DNA from: Pseudomonadota bacterium
Lineage (GTDB): Bacteria; Desulfobacterota; Binatia; Binatales; Binataceae
Length of the DNA: 64,000 nt
NCBI GenBank assembly: GCA_021324885.1
Contig: JAJPIF010000007.1
Coordinates: forward strand, 1 to 64,000
Direction: 5' to 3'
Position numbers and translations under genes: made by a program. The first letter of the stretch is position 1. Each line of letters starts with the position of its first letter. The notes beneath the pieces were generated by a model. The model saw nothing but the letters and a program-made list of their open reading frames with translations. It ran no database searches and was not told the DNA's origin. Of this stretch, positions 24,288-33,676 are shown in pieces.

Positions 24288-25046
24288 TCATTTCTCAACC
24301 GGGACCGGCGCCGGGACGTAGACGCTGGTACAGGGCGGACCGGGCGCGAAATAATGTTCAATGCGTCCGTTTGCACTGAGAAAAATCAGGCTGGATTCGC
24401 GCGTGCCGTAATCACCCATGTGCAGGCACAGCGAATTGGGCCGGCCGGTGCGCGGATCGAGCTGCGTTGAGTGATCGGAAAGCAAAGCAGCCAGGCGCTG
24501 GCGCATCTGTATCGGATTGTCCGCGGCACGGGGCTGGGCGGCCAACGCGGCAAACCGGTCGAAGGAACGGCTGATGCGCGGGCATTCGAAATCATCCACA
24601 TCCAAATTGGTCAGCAGATGGGTGCCCGGCGCCAGCATAGTGGCGTCTATCCGTCCCTGGCGGTTGTGCGCGACGGCCGCCTCCTGGCGCGAAGCGAGCA
24701 GCAGATTGAAGGGATTGTAGCGCTCGGGATCCTGCGCGACGACAAAACGCAGCGCCTCGTCCACGCTGCGATGCCTGAGGGCGTCGAGGCATAGCAGTCC
24801 GCGGGAGCGGCGCTCCGGATCGGGCAGGGTGTCGGAGCGGCGATTAAGCAGCCCTGCGATGATGCCGTATTCATTTATGGCCAGCCAGGTGCCGCCCGCT
24901 TTGAGATCTTTTCCTCCGACTACGCGCGGCCGCTCGCACAGGAGCACGGGAGGGGCCGCTGGACGGGTCAGATATTCGTCGCGATTGGCGGCCACCACGA
25001 CCGGAAATTCGGGAAAGACTCGCAGGTAAAGCGCCAGCGTACACAT
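24288..25046 (-). CDS. NRDE family protein (TANGO2-like)
   Basis: The 252-residue protein begins MCTLALYL and has the defining AANRDE motif at about residues 19-24, followed by GGKDLKAGGTWLAIN and GIIAGLLNR. This is the bacterial counterpart of eukaryotic TANGO2, proposed to act in heme or acyl-CoA/lipid handling; the Cys2 is an N-terminal-nucleophile candidate. It converges with the EVE gene and is divergent from the FAD oxidoreductase at 25171. The biochemical function in bacteria is not established. Confidence 0.9.
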   Translation of the reverse strand: MCTLALYLRVFPEFPVVVAANRDEYLTRPAAPPVLLCERPRVVGGKDLKAGGTWLAINEYGIIAGLLNRRSDTLPDPERRSRGLLCLDALRHRSVDEALRFVVAQDPERYNPFNLLLASRQEAAVAHNRQGRIDATMLAPGTHLLTNLDVDDFECPRISRSFDRFAALAAQPRAADNPIQMRQRLAALLSDHSTQLDPRTGRPNSLCLHMGDYGTRESSLIFLSANGRIEHYFAPGPPCTSVYVPAPVPVEK

Positions 25047-25170
25047 CGTTCACGTCTCGGTCCCGGCGGCGGGACGATTTCATGTTAAGTTGGCAGCACC
25101 GGGGCGAGGTAGCAAGGGGAGCGTGGATAGAATACCGGCACATTGCGGCAGCATTTGATAAAATAGCTGG

Positions 25171-26400
25171 ATGGAAAGCACGTCTGAGAATGTCCGTTAC
25201 GACGTCGCGATCATCGGCGCCGGGATCGTGGGCAGCGCGCTGACGATGGCGCTGGGAGAGCGTGGATTGCGCACCGTTGCGCTCGATATCGACCTGGCGG
25301 GACGGCTGGGCTCCAGCGAGCGCAATGCCGGCGGTGTGCGGGCAACCTGGTGGCAGCCGGTCAACATCGTGTTGTGCCGCGCCTCGATTGAATACTACGC
25401 GAAAGTTGCTGCCGAGGTCGGGTTTCGGCAAAAAGGCTACCTGTGGCTGTACGACCAGCAGACCTGGCCTGGCGCTCTGGCCCATCTGGACCTCCAGCGC
25501 GAGTTGGGTCACCCGATTGACGAGCTGACGCCGGAGCAGGTCACACAGCGGGTGCCGGAAATTGATCGGCTCGACGGTATCGCCGGAGCGACGTTTGCGC
25601 CGCGCGACGGCCTGATCAATCCCAATCTGCTCAAGCAGCATTACCGCGATCGCTCGCGGGCAATGGGAGCGACCTATATCGACCGGGTCTTCATCGATGC
25701 GATCGAACCACAATCCGACGAGGTCGTGTTGAACTGCTGGCAGGCCGACGAGAGCCTGCCTGAGGACGGGCTGATGCGCCTGATGTCACAGGATGCGCGT
25801 CAGACGGAGCCTGAACTGGGCCGCATTTTCAACCTGCGCGCTGACCGGGCCGCGATCTGCTGCGGTGCGTGGTCGCCCAACATAATCCGGTTGCTTGGTA
25901 TCGAAACGCCCACTGAGGCGGTGCGGCGTCAGGTCTGCCTGGTGGACAGCCGCGTCACGGATCTGTCCGCCTACGGCATGATCGTTGATACGTCGGGACT
26001 GTATTTCCATAACGAGGGGCCGCACATTCTGGCCGGCTATTCTCCTCCGCAAGAGCCGCCGGGCTATTGCTTCAAGTATGACGGCGAGCAGTTCTTCCTC
26101 AATGAGATCTGGCCCCGTTTGTACGCGCGGATGAGCTGTATGGAGCGCTTGCGACACGTTACGGGATGGGCCGGGCTGTACGCCGTCAGTCCCGACCGCA
26201 GCGCAATCATGGGACGGCTCGGACCCCGTTTGTTCGAGGCGCATTCGTTCAGCGGACGGGGCGTGATGCAATCCTACGGCGCCGGGCAGGCCTTGGCCGA
26301 TTTGATCGCAAGGGGCAGTTATGGAAGGCTGAAGGCGGATGATTTGGCCCGCGAGCGCTTTACCAGCGGCAGGTTGGTGACCGAGGAACTGCACATCTGA
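25171..26400 (+). CDS. FAD-dependent oxidoreductase (D-amino-acid oxidase/DadA-like fold)
   Basis: The 409-residue flavoprotein starts with a dinucleotide fold VAIIGAGIVGSALTMALGERG and an acidic end DIDLAG that binds the FAD ribose. RNAGGVRATWW follows as in sarcosine and glycerol-3-phosphate oxidase relatives. A C-terminal segment GRLGPRLFEAHSFSGRGVM plus YGAGQALADLI closes the FAD site. A probable amine or hydroxy acid is oxidised, with electrons to oxygen or a carrier. It appears to be a single-gene unit, followed by a 170-base gap before moxR. The substrate is unknown. Confidence 0.88.
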   Translation: MESTSENVRYDVAIIGAGIVGSALTMALGERGLRTVALDIDLAGRLGSSERNAGGVRATWWQPVNIVLCRASIEYYAKVAAEVGFRQKGYLWLYDQQTWPGALAHLDLQRELGHPIDELTPEQVTQRVPEIDRLDGIAGATFAPRDGLINPNLLKQHYRDRSRAMGATYIDRVFIDAIEPQSDEVVLNCWQADESLPEDGLMRLMSQDARQTEPELGRIFNLRADRAAICCGAWSPNIIRLLGIETPTEAVRRQVCLVDSRVTDLSAYGMIVDTSGLYFHNEGPHILAGYSPPQEPPGYCFKYDGEQFFLNEIWPRLYARMSCMERLRHVTGWAGLYAVSPDRSAIMGRLGPRLFEAHSFSGRGVMQSYGAGQALADLIARGSYGRLKADDLARERFTSGRLVTEELHI

Positions 26401-26574
26401 CTCGGTGGACCGGGCGCGGTCAGGGTTGATCGGGGCAAGCCGGACGGTCGATCACGCCGGGGCGGCCTGCTGGCTTCGATTCGCTGCACAAGGTATTGAA
26501 AAGAGGGGAAAATAGCTAAGGGTAGCCCGGTTGCCCGACCCCAAAAGAGGTAGGCGGGAAAACCAGGAGGGTAG

Positions 26575-27543
26575 ATGTTCTCTAATATCGAGGACGTAAT
26601 CGAGCAGTTCGCCAAATTCAACTACATTGCCAGCCGTCGTATCGCAACGGTCATTTATCTCGCCAATGCATTGAAAAAGCCGGTGTTGGTAGAAGGTCCG
26701 GCAGGAGTGGGCAAAACCGATCTGGGCAAAGTACTGGCCGAAGCCGTCGGCCATCCCCTGATCCGCCTTCAATGTTACGAGGGCCTGGACGAAAGCAAGG
26801 CGCTTTACGAGTGGGAGTATGCCAAGCAACTGCTGTACACGCAGATTCTCAAGGATAAGATTGGCGAGGTGCTGCACGGCGCACGCGGGCTGGCGCAAGC
26901 CGTCGATCGCATTGCCAAAGAGGACGAAGTCTTCTTTTCGGACAAGTTCATCCTGCCACGGCCGCTGTTGCGCGCGATCCGCAGCGAACAGCCGTGTGTG
27001 CTCTTGATTGACGAGATCGACAAGGCCGACGCCGAGTTTGAAGCCTTTCTGCTGGAACTGTTGTCCGATTTCCAGGTCACGGTTCCAGAATTGGGAACGC
27101 TCAAGGCCAAACATCTGCCGCTGGTTATTCTCACCTCCAACAACGCGCGCGAGATGTCCGACGCGCTCAAGCGCCGCTGCCTGCACCTGTACATCGACTT
27201 TCCCGACAAGGAGCAGGAACTCAAAATCATCAAGACCAAGATTCCCGACGTCAGCGACAAGTTGGCTGAGCAGGTGGTCAACGTGATTCAATCCCTGCGC
27301 AAGCTCGATCTCAAAAAGACGCCCGGCATCAGCGAGAGCCTGGACTGGGTCAAGGCCCTGACGCTGCTCAACGTCAAGACGCTGGACGAAGCTTTGGTCA
27401 ATGAGACCCTGGACACCATCGTCAAGTACGAGGGCGACGTGCGCAAGGCGCAGGAAGAATTGAAGGATTATCTGGAAAAGAGCCGGGCGCGCCGCGGCGG
27501 CACGGTTACTCCGGGCAGCAGCGACAAGGATTTCCTGAACTAG
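26575..27543 (+). CDS. MoxR family AAA+ ATPase
   Basis: The 322-residue chaperone-like ATPase has Walker A GPAGVGKTDLGK (about residues 41-52), Walker B VLLIDEIDKAD, sensor 1 LTSNNAREMSD and arginine finger region LKRRCLHLYIDFPD. MoxR ATPases act with von Willebrand A partners to insert metals or remodel protein complexes. The partner gene follows after 33 bases. AGGAGGG precedes the ATG by 3 bases. Confidence 0.93.
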   Translation: MFSNIEDVIEQFAKFNYIASRRIATVIYLANALKKPVLVEGPAGVGKTDLGKVLAEAVGHPLIRLQCYEGLDESKALYEWEYAKQLLYTQILKDKIGEVLHGARGLAQAVDRIAKEDEVFFSDKFILPRPLLRAIRSEQPCVLLIDEIDKADAEFEAFLLELLSDFQVTVPELGTLKAKHLPLVILTSNNAREMSDALKRRCLHLYIDFPDKEQELKIIKTKIPDVSDKLAEQVVNVIQSLRKLDLKKTPGISESLDWVKALTLLNVKTLDEALVNETLDTIVKYEGDVRKAQEELKDYLEKSRARRGGTVTPGSSDKDFLN

Positions 27544-27576
27544 CCCCGCCTGAGACGGCGGCGCGGAGCAAGCCCC

Positions 27577-28983
27577 ATGGAAGAGAAACTGGTCGAGTTC
27601 GCCAATTTACTGCGCCAGAACGGACTGCGAGTTTCGGTCGCCGAGGTGCTGGACGCGTTTGCCGCCAGCGATCTGGCGGGCTTGGGTGAGCGCGACATCT
27701 TCCGCTCCGCCTTGCGCGCCACGATGGTCAAGCGGGCCAGCGAGGTGCCGATTTTCGACGAACTGTTCGACCTGTATTTTTCCGGCTTGGGCGAAATCAT
27801 CAAGCAGGCGGGGCAGGGCGTTCAGGACGCGCTTTCCATGTCCGACGAGGAATTTCAGCAGTTCCTCGAGCAGATGGAAGAGATGCTCAAGCAGCAGGGC
27901 AAGGAACTTTCCGAACTGGCCAAGGCTTTGCTCAGCAACAACAACGGGCAGTTGGAAAAGATGCTGCGCGAGGCCGCGCGCAATGCCCGTCTGGGCAATA
28001 TCGAGCGCACCATCGAGGAAAGCTACTTCGCCCGCGCGCTGGCCCGCGAACTGGGGCTGGATCGCCTGGAGCGCGAGCTTGAGGAATTCCGCCAGCAGCT
28101 CGACCATTCCCAACAGGGAGCGCGCGCGCGGATGGAGGAATACCTGCAGCGCCGGCTGCAGGCTTTGCAGGACATCATCCGGCGCTACGTGCGGGTGGAG
28201 CGGGAAAAACGCGACCTCAAGACGCGCGAAAGCGATCGCCTGCAGCAGCTCAGCGAAAAGAGTTTCCTGTATCTGACGCCGCAGGAAATCGAAAAGATGA
28301 ACGAGGCGATCGCGCGGCTGGCGCAGCGGCTGAAAAACATCATCTCAGTGCGCAAACGCCTGGCCAAGAAAGGCCGCTTTGATATCAAAAAGACCCTGCG
28401 CACCAATTTGGTCTATGGCGGCGTCCCCTTCAAGCTGAAGTTTGACCGGCGCAAGAAGGAAAAACCCCAGGTGGTGATCCTGTGCGACGTGTCGGATTCG
28501 GTGCGCAACGTATCGCGCTTCATGCTGCAGTTCGTCTATTCGCTCCAGGACCTCTATTCCAAGGTGCGCAGTTTTATCTTCGTGGCGGAGATTGGCGAGA
28601 TTACCGAACATTTCCGCACCAATGACATTAAGGACGCCCTGGATATTGCGCTGCGCGGCGACCTGATCAATGTTTATGCCCACTCCAACTTCGGTTACGC
28701 CTTTCGCAGCTTTACCCAGGACCACATCGGCGCGATCAACAAAAAGACCACGGTGATCGTTCTGGGAGACGGGCGCAACAATTACAACCTGCCGCACGAC
28801 TGGTGCCTGCGCGAGATCCGCAGCCGCGCCAAGCAGCTTATCTGGCTCAACCCGGAAAGCAAAAATACCTGGAATTTCGGCGACAGCGAGATGGAGCGTT
28901 ACGGCGCCCACTGCGACATGGTCGAGGAATGCCGCAATCTCAATCAGCTTTATCACGTAATCGATCGGCTTGTCCCGCGCTGA
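27577..28983 (+). CDS. VWA domain protein, CoxE-like partner of MoxR
   Basis: The 468-residue protein has a long, charged helical N-terminal part (about 1-290) and a C-terminal VWA domain with the MIDAS start CDVSDSV. It then has FIFVAEIGEITEHF and VIVLGDGRNN. The arrangement matches CoxE/YehP-type proteins that pair with MoxR. In aerobic CO-dehydrogenase operons CoxD and CoxE help mature the metal centre; no CO-dehydrogenase gene is in this window, so the client here is unknown. It is probably co-transcribed with moxR. Confidence 0.9.
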   Translation: MEEKLVEFANLLRQNGLRVSVAEVLDAFAASDLAGLGERDIFRSALRATMVKRASEVPIFDELFDLYFSGLGEIIKQAGQGVQDALSMSDEEFQQFLEQMEEMLKQQGKELSELAKALLSNNNGQLEKMLREAARNARLGNIERTIEESYFARALARELGLDRLERELEEFRQQLDHSQQGARARMEEYLQRRLQALQDIIRRYVRVEREKRDLKTRESDRLQQLSEKSFLYLTPQEIEKMNEAIARLAQRLKNIISVRKRLAKKGRFDIKKTLRTNLVYGGVPFKLKFDRRKKEKPQVVILCDVSDSVRNVSRFMLQFVYSLQDLYSKVRSFIFVAEIGEITEHFRTNDIKDALDIALRGDLINVYAHSNFGYAFRSFTQDHIGAINKKTTVIVLGDGRNNYNLPHDWCLREIRSRAKQLIWLNPESKNTWNFGDSEMERYGAHCDMVEECRNLNQLYHVIDRLVPR

Positions 28984-29003
28984 CGGATTGGTGCTTGGCT
29001 TGG

Positions 29004-29033
29004 TTGACGCTCGGCACTTTTTTGGTCCACAAT
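29004..29033 (+). promoter_or_regulatory. Probable sigma-70 promoter of the bifunctional nuclease gene
   Basis: TTGACG (29004-29009) and CACAAT (29028-29033) are spaced by 18 bases, 65 bases ahead of the ATG at 29099. Confidence 0.45.
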
Positions 29034-29098
29034 GACGATAGAAAGTCTGAATCGATGGTTCTGACGGGATGACGTAGGAGAGACCTCGCGGAAAGCCA

Positions 29099-29629
29099 AT
29101 GGCCGGTCATAGAGAAGATTTCATTTTAATGACGGTCGGCGCGTTGACGCTCGATCCGAGCACCAAGACGCCGATCGTGGTGCTTAAAGACCCGGATAAC
29201 AAGCTTAATCTGCCAATCTGGATCGGGTTGCTCGAAGCAGCCTCGATGGCGACCGAACTGGAAGGCATCAAACCCCAACGGCCGATGACCCACGACCTGC
29301 TGCGCAACATCCTTGGCGAACTCGGTGGCACAGTCGAAGCCGTGGAAGTCACTGAATTGCGCGACAATACCTACTTCGCCCATATCCAGGTCAAGACCCG
29401 CGAGGGTCGGACCGTCCAAATCGACTCGCGGCCGAGCGACGCTATTTCCCTGGCCTTGCGCACCAAATCGCCGATCTACGTGGCCAAGAAGGTGCTGGAA
29501 GTTTCAAGCGAGCTGCAGCAGTCGGCCGAGGCGGATTCCAAAGAGCAGAACCTGGCGGGTGTCTCGCGCGACAAATGGGCCGAAATCCTTGAGAAGATGT
29601 CGCCCGAGGACTTCAAGTACAAGATGTAG
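29099..29629 (+). CDS. Bifunctional nuclease (BFN/DUF151) family protein
   Basis: The 176-residue protein has the DUF151 core: MTVGALTLDPSTKTPIVVLKD, LPIWIGLLEAASMA, RPMTHDLL and IDSRPSDAISLALR. Members are reported to cut DNA and RNA in plants and Thermotoga. In bacteria the family is often found near metabolic or stress genes without known role. The C-terminal acidic tail (about 145-176) is variable. GGAAAG precedes the ATG. A strong terminator ends the gene 24 bases after its stop. Confidence 0.92.
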   Translation: MAGHREDFILMTVGALTLDPSTKTPIVVLKDPDNKLNLPIWIGLLEAASMATELEGIKPQRPMTHDLLRNILGELGGTVEAVEVTELRDNTYFAHIQVKTREGRTVQIDSRPSDAISLALRTKSPIYVAKKVLEVSSELQQSAEADSKEQNLAGVSRDKWAEILEKMSPEDFKYKM

Positions 29630-29652
29630 CCGGCTGCCGCCGGGCGTGATTA

Positions 29653-29689
29653 CGGCTGCCTCGCCGCGCGGCAGGCAGCCGCTTTTTTT
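29653..29689 (+). terminator. Rho-independent terminator abutting the next start codon
   Basis: CGGCTGCCT (29653-29661) pairs with 29673-29681 across an 11-base GC-rich loop. It is followed by C and seven T (29683-29689). It ends the bifunctional nuclease transcript. The next ATG begins at 29690, the very next base. Confidence 0.85.
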
Positions 29690-30394
29690 ATGGCTACTAC
29701 TCATCGTTCGAAATTAAAACGCAAAGATCTCAAACAGCCCGACGAGTTCATGACCGTCGCCTACTCGGTCGAGGAATTCGTTCAGCAGCATCTCAACAAG
29801 GTGATCCTCGGCGCCCTGATGGTGCTTCTGGCTGGCGCTGTTTTCTTCCTCATTTACCAGCACGTCAACGCCGCCAAGCGGGCAGCGGCCGAGCAGTTTT
29901 ACGAAGGCTTTTCTGCGCTTAATTCAAAGGATTACCAGCGTGCTGAGATGAAGTTCGATGCCCTCATCGCGGACCATCCTTCAAGCGCGGCGGCCGGATT
30001 GGCCCGCTTTTATCGCGCGATCGCCTACTTCGATTCCGGGAATTTGACCAAAGCGCGCGAGGCGCTCCAAGACTATACGCGCGGCCATGTGCCGGCGTCA
30101 TTGCGCGAGCTGGCGCTGATGGATTTGGGGATCGTCGATGAGCAGATGCACGATTACGCCGCAGCCATCGGCGCCTACAGGCAGGCGGCCGAGCTCAAGG
30201 GCCCGGAAAGCAACAACGCGCGAATCGCAATCGCGCGGGTTCTGCAACTGCAGGGCAAGCGCGAGGCGGCGATCAAGGCCTACCAGGATTTCCTCTCTAC
30301 CGACCCCTACGCTCCGCAAAGAGAAACCGTGATCGAAGCGCTGGCCAACCTCGGCGTGAGCGCGCCCGGGAGCGCATCGACCAGCACCCCTTGA
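29690..30394 (+). CDS. YfgM-like TPR membrane protein
   Basis: The 234-residue protein has a conserved N-terminal RKDLKQPDEF segment, one membrane helix at about residues 38-59 (VILGALMVLLAGAVFFLIY), and a periplasmic TPR region with pairs of helices (AAAEQFYEGFSALNSKDYQRA and following). This is the arrangement of TPR_21/YfgM proteins that assist at the Sec translocon or in outer-membrane protein folding. The KDLKQPDEF segment is conserved in deltaproteobacterial relatives as I recall them, so the ATG at 29690 is preferred over ATG 29750. No ribosome binding site can fit because a terminator stem occupies that place, which is odd. Confidence 0.85.
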   Translation: MATTHRSKLKRKDLKQPDEFMTVAYSVEEFVQQHLNKVILGALMVLLAGAVFFLIYQHVNAAKRAAAEQFYEGFSALNSKDYQRAEMKFDALIADHPSSAAAGLARFYRAIAYFDSGNLTKAREALQDYTRGHVPASLRELALMDLGIVDEQMHDYAAAIGAYRQAAELKGPESNNARIAIARVLQLQGKREAAIKAYQDFLSTDPYAPQRETVIEALANLGVSAPGSASTSTP

Positions 30395-30492
30395 CGATCA
30401 GCCATAATCTTTCGCACCCGTTCGTTTTATTCCACGTGCGCCTCACTTAATTGTCTTGACAATTTCGCGGCGGTCGTGCGCTATTCGCCTTG

Positions 30493-31818
30493 ATGAAACC
30501 GCGTGAACGTCAGGCCTGGATGATCGTGATCAGTCTTTTTCTGATCATGGTGGTGATCAACGGATCCGGCTACGGCGCCCAGGGGGTGTTCTTCACCCCG
30601 TTGCTCAAACAGTTCGGATGGAGCCGAGCGAAGGTCTCGCTGCTGCAGTCGACGATGGGCCTGACGATGGGAATCGCGATGCCGATTGCGGGATGGCTGA
30701 TCGATCGCGTCGAGGCCCGGCTTGTAATGCTGGCGGGAGCGCTGCTGTCCGGCGCAGCTTTCGTCGCGGCCAGCCAGGCCCATTCGTTTGCTCCGATGCT
30801 CGCGGCTTACATCGCCTTCGGTTTCGGGATGGGCGCCTCGACCACATTGCCGGCCGCGTTCGTCGTTTCCAACTGGTTTGATGACCAGCGCGGACTCGCG
30901 CTGGGTGTAGCGATGGCCGGCGCTTCGTTTGGCGGCACCGTGATGACGCTGGTGGCGGGTTACGCGCTTGCCTGGGGCGGATGGCGCGTCGGCTATCTCG
31001 CCATGGCCGTGCCAATTTTTCTCCTGGTCGCTCCGCTGATTCTGTTGGTGGTAAAGGGACGCCCGCCACAGCATCCGCACTCGGCGGGCGGTTCAACCGA
31101 TCAGGTGACCAGTGGCGCTCAGACCCACGGACCGGAACAGGCAGCGGAGCTTGCCGGTTTTGAACTAAACGAGGCCCTGCGCAGCCGTTCCTTCTGGTTG
31201 ATCTCCTTCAGCTTCTTCGTTTTTGCGTTTTCTGCAACAGGTGCCGTCGTTCATTTGATCCCGTTTCTTATCGGCCGGGGCTTTGCTCCGACGCGAGCGG
31301 CGGTGGCGATGAGTGTGCTGCTCGCCGTCGGCGCGGCAGGAAAGCCGGTCTTCGGATGGTTTGCCGACCGTTTCAGTATCCGTCTTGGCCTGTTCGTGGT
31401 GTTCGCCGGACTGGCGGCCGGTTATGTGATGATGCTTCGGGTGGTGGACCTGCGCACGCTAATGATCGCTCTGGCAGTGCTGAGCCCGGTGTGGGGCGCA
31501 GCGTTGGCGTTGCTGCCGGTCCTGCTGGCGGACGCCTGCGGCCTGCGGCGCTACGGCTCGATCTCCGGCATCCTGGGCATCTTCTCGACCCTTGGTACGG
31601 CCGGTGGCCCGGTGGTCGCCGGCGCCGTGTTTGACGCGACTCACAGTTACACGCCGGCATTCGAACTGTATATAGTGCTGTTGGCGCTATGTGCGCTGAT
31701 GCCCTTCGCCTGCCCCTCCTATTCCCGAATTCAAGCGGCCGCCAAGGCCGGTGGCGCAACTCCGGTTGCCGCCGGCGGTGCTGGAGCCGGACCTGACACG
31801 CAAGTAAGGTTGGGATAA
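30493..31818 (+). CDS. Major facilitator superfamily transporter
   Basis: The 441-residue protein has twelve predicted membrane segments in two halves, with a charged loop of about 45 residues in the middle (around 190-230). MFS features are PLLKQFGWSRAKVSLLQS in the first loop and GWLIDRVEARLVMLAGALL. It resembles the oxalate:formate antiporter/monocarboxylate (OFA/MCT) type. The substrate is probably a carboxylate. An in-frame TTG immediately precedes the ATG at 30493. No ribosome binding site is visible. A TTGACA element is 32 bases upstream, so a leaderless or nearly leaderless message is possible. Confidence 0.9.
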   Translation: MKPRERQAWMIVISLFLIMVVINGSGYGAQGVFFTPLLKQFGWSRAKVSLLQSTMGLTMGIAMPIAGWLIDRVEARLVMLAGALLSGAAFVAASQAHSFAPMLAAYIAFGFGMGASTTLPAAFVVSNWFDDQRGLALGVAMAGASFGGTVMTLVAGYALAWGGWRVGYLAMAVPIFLLVAPLILLVVKGRPPQHPHSAGGSTDQVTSGAQTHGPEQAAELAGFELNEALRSRSFWLISFSFFVFAFSATGAVVHLIPFLIGRGFAPTRAAVAMSVLLAVGAAGKPVFGWFADRFSIRLGLFVVFAGLAAGYVMMLRVVDLRTLMIALAVLSPVWGAALALLPVLLADACGLRRYGSISGILGIFSTLGTAGGPVVAGAVFDATHSYTPAFELYIVLLALCALMPFACPSYSRIQAAAKAGGATPVAAGGAGAGPDTQVRLG

Positions 31819-31863
31819 CCGCGAATCCCGCCGGACCCGGAGCTTTTTCGGCACAAATCGCCG

Positions 31864-32967
31864 CTACCAGGGTTCATGGACTTCATAGCCCAAGGCTTGC
31901 GCAACGGCAGGATGGACCACGTGACCGTTGTATACGTTGAGGCCATGCCGTAGAGCGGGCTTGGCCTGGCAGGCTTTTTCGACTCCGTGGTCGGCAAGAT
32001 CCAGCGCGTATGACAGGGTGGCGTTGGTGAGCGCGTAGGTCGAAGTGTGGGGCACCGCGGCCGGCATGTTGGTGACGCAGTAATGGACCACGTGGCCTTC
32101 GACGTAAATCGGATCCTCGTGCGTCGTAGGGCGCGAGGTTTCCGAGACGCCGCCTTGATCGATTGAAAGATCGACGATAGCGGCGCCGCGCTTCATCCGC
32201 GCTACCATCTTGCGCGTCACCAGGCGTGGAGTGCGCGCACCGGGAAGCAGGACCGCGCCAATCACAAGGTCCGCCTGTCCGATCTCTTCTTCCACCGCCG
32301 CATGGTTGGACATCAGCGTGTTGACGTGACCGCCGAGGATGTCATGCAGGTAGCGCATGCGGACGGCGCTGATATCCATCACCGTCACCTCGGCGCCGGT
32401 CCCTACCGCGATTTGACAGGCGTTGGCGCCCGCGATGCCCGCGCCGAGAATCAGGATCCGCGCGGGGCGTACTCCGGAGGCGCCGCTGAGCAGGATTCCA
32501 CGTCCGCCGTTTTGTGCCTGCAGGCACCATGCTCCCGCCTGCACCGCCAGTCTGCCGGCCACCTCGCTCATGGGCGCCAGCAGCGGCAAGCTCCCGTCCT
32601 CGATTTGCACCGTTTCGTAGCCCAGCGCGGCGACGCGGCGGCGAATCAATTGCCGCGCCAGTTCAGGCTCTGCCGCGAGATGCAGGTAGGTGAAGACGAT
32701 CAGGCCGGGGCGCAGGAAGCGGAATTCGGAGCGCTGCGGTTCCTTGACCTTGAGTATCATCTCCGACTTGCTCCAGGTGGCCGCCGCGCTGGGCATAATC
32801 CTGGCTCCGGCGGCACGATAGGCGCTGTCCTCGAAGCCGCTGCCCAAGCCGGCGCCCCGCTCAACCAGAACGAGGTGTCCATGGCGCCGCAGCGCCCCGG
32901 CACCCGCCGGGGTCATCGCTACGCGATTTTCGTCAGTCTTGATTTCACGCGGGATTCCGACAATCAT
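31864..32967 (-). CDS. ald: Alanine dehydrogenase
   Basis: The 367-residue enzyme converts L-alanine to pyruvate and ammonia with NAD. The start at 32967 gives [20 protein letters not shown], the classic start, with the pyruvate-binding Arg. LKVKEPQ carries the substrate Lys and FTYLHLA the catalytic His. The NAD fold is [15 protein letters not shown] with VMDIS. An upstream start at 33018 would add 17 residues and is not supported. It is divergent from gcvH with about 300 bases between. Both act in Ala/Gly metabolism; a shared regulator is possible but not seen. Confidence 0.96.
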   Translation of the reverse strand: MIVGIPREIKTDENRVAMTPAGAGALRRHGHLVLVERGAGLGSGFEDSAYRAAGARIMPSAAATWSKSEMILKVKEPQRSEFRFLRPGLIVFTYLHLAAEPELARQLIRRRVAALGYETVQIEDGSLPLLAPMSEVAGRLAVQAGAWCLQAQNGGRGILLSGASGVRPARILILGAGIAGANACQIAVGTGAEVTVMDISAVRMRYLHDILGGHVNTLMSNHAAVEEEIGQADLVIGAVLLPGARTPRLVTRKMVARMKRGAAIVDLSIDQGGVSETSRPTTHEDPIYVEGHVVHYCVTNMPAAVPHTSTYALTNATLSYALDLADHGVEKACQAKPALRHGLNVYNGHVVHPAVAQALGYEVHEPW

Positions 32968-33276
32968 CTCGTTTTCAACATCTGGCTGTGGCGCGCTGCG
33001 CACGAGCCGGGCCCGCAATTCGACCGAGATCGTCTTGAGGCACTTTCGACATCATTGGCAAGCGGCTAAGTTCATTACTTGAAAAAGGACTGCTTCTTCT
33101 GGGTAGCGCGATCGCTTTTATGAGCGGGAGTGTCACGAAGCTAAACCTTGACAATTTCTCTCAGGCTGCGCTTGATCGGCGTGGATCATCTGAATGCCGT
33201 GCGCTCTGAGAACGGTGTAAAGCCAACAGAGGCAGAAGGACAGGATGCAAACGCGCCGGGCATGTCGGAGGAGGTT
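32968..33276. other. Divergent intergenic region between ald and gcvH
   Basis: A possible promoter for gcvH is the pair TTGACA (33148-33153) and CTTGAT (33171-33176) with 17 bases between. No glycine riboswitch pattern was recognised. An open frame upstream of gcvH (33148-33276) is in phase with it but is probably leader. Confidence 0.4.
33148..33176 (+). promoter_or_regulatory. Possible gcvH promoter
   Basis: A perfect TTGACA box is followed after 17 bases by CTTGAT, about 100 bases ahead of the gcvH start. The -10 match is weak. Confidence 0.35.
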
Positions 33277-33666
33277 ATGGAGATCCCTGCGGGACTGAGA
33301 TACTCGAAGGAACATGAGTGGGTGGCAACCGAAGAGGAGGTTGCCACCATCGGCATCACAGACTACGCGCAGGAGCAGTTGGGCGAAATCGTCTATGTGG
33401 AACTGCCCGCCGTGGGTGACAAGATCAGCAAAGACGACGCGTTCGGCGTGGTGGAATCGGTCAAGGCTGTCTCCGACATCTACGCGCCGGTCAGCGGTAC
33501 GGTTGTGGAAGTGAACCAGGAACTGCCTGAAAGTCCCGAGATGATCAACGAAGATCCCTACGGAGACGGCTGGCTGATTAAAGTGAAGGTCAGCGACGCG
33601 TCGGAAATCGAAGACCTGCTCGACCATGAGGAGTACGAGGAATTGGTCGCCGCCGAAAAGGAATAG
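33277..33666 (+). CDS. gcvH: Glycine cleavage system H protein
   Basis: The 129-residue lipoyl carrier shuttles the aminomethyl group of glycine between the P and T proteins. The fold starts [10 protein letters not shown] and the lipoylated Lys is in [14 protein letters not shown]. The C-terminal region [13 protein letters not shown] is typical. ATG 33277 has GGAGGAGG directly upstream; ATG 33262 would add five residues. No gcvP or gcvT is in the window, so the rest of the system is elsewhere or the protein serves another lipoylation role. Confidence 0.96.
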   Translation: MEIPAGLRYSKEHEWVATEEEVATIGITDYAQEQLGEIVYVELPAVGDKISKDDAFGVVESVKAVSDIYAPVSGTVVEVNQELPESPEMINEDPYGDGWLIKVKVSDASEIEDLLDHEEYEELVAAEKE

Positions 33667-33676
33667 CATCGAGCGG

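Noticed and set aside
24157-24293. An 11-bp inverted repeat (24157-24167 with 24283-24293) between the EVE and NRDE genes
   Set aside because: The arms are more than 110 bases apart and AT-simple, so a stable hairpin is unlikely.
30455-33158. The same 12 bases (CTTGACAATTTC) ahead of the MFS gene (30455-30466) and gcvH (33147-33158) as a shared regulatory box
   Set aside because: A 12-base match is expected by chance in 64 kb, and half of it is simply a -35 consensus.
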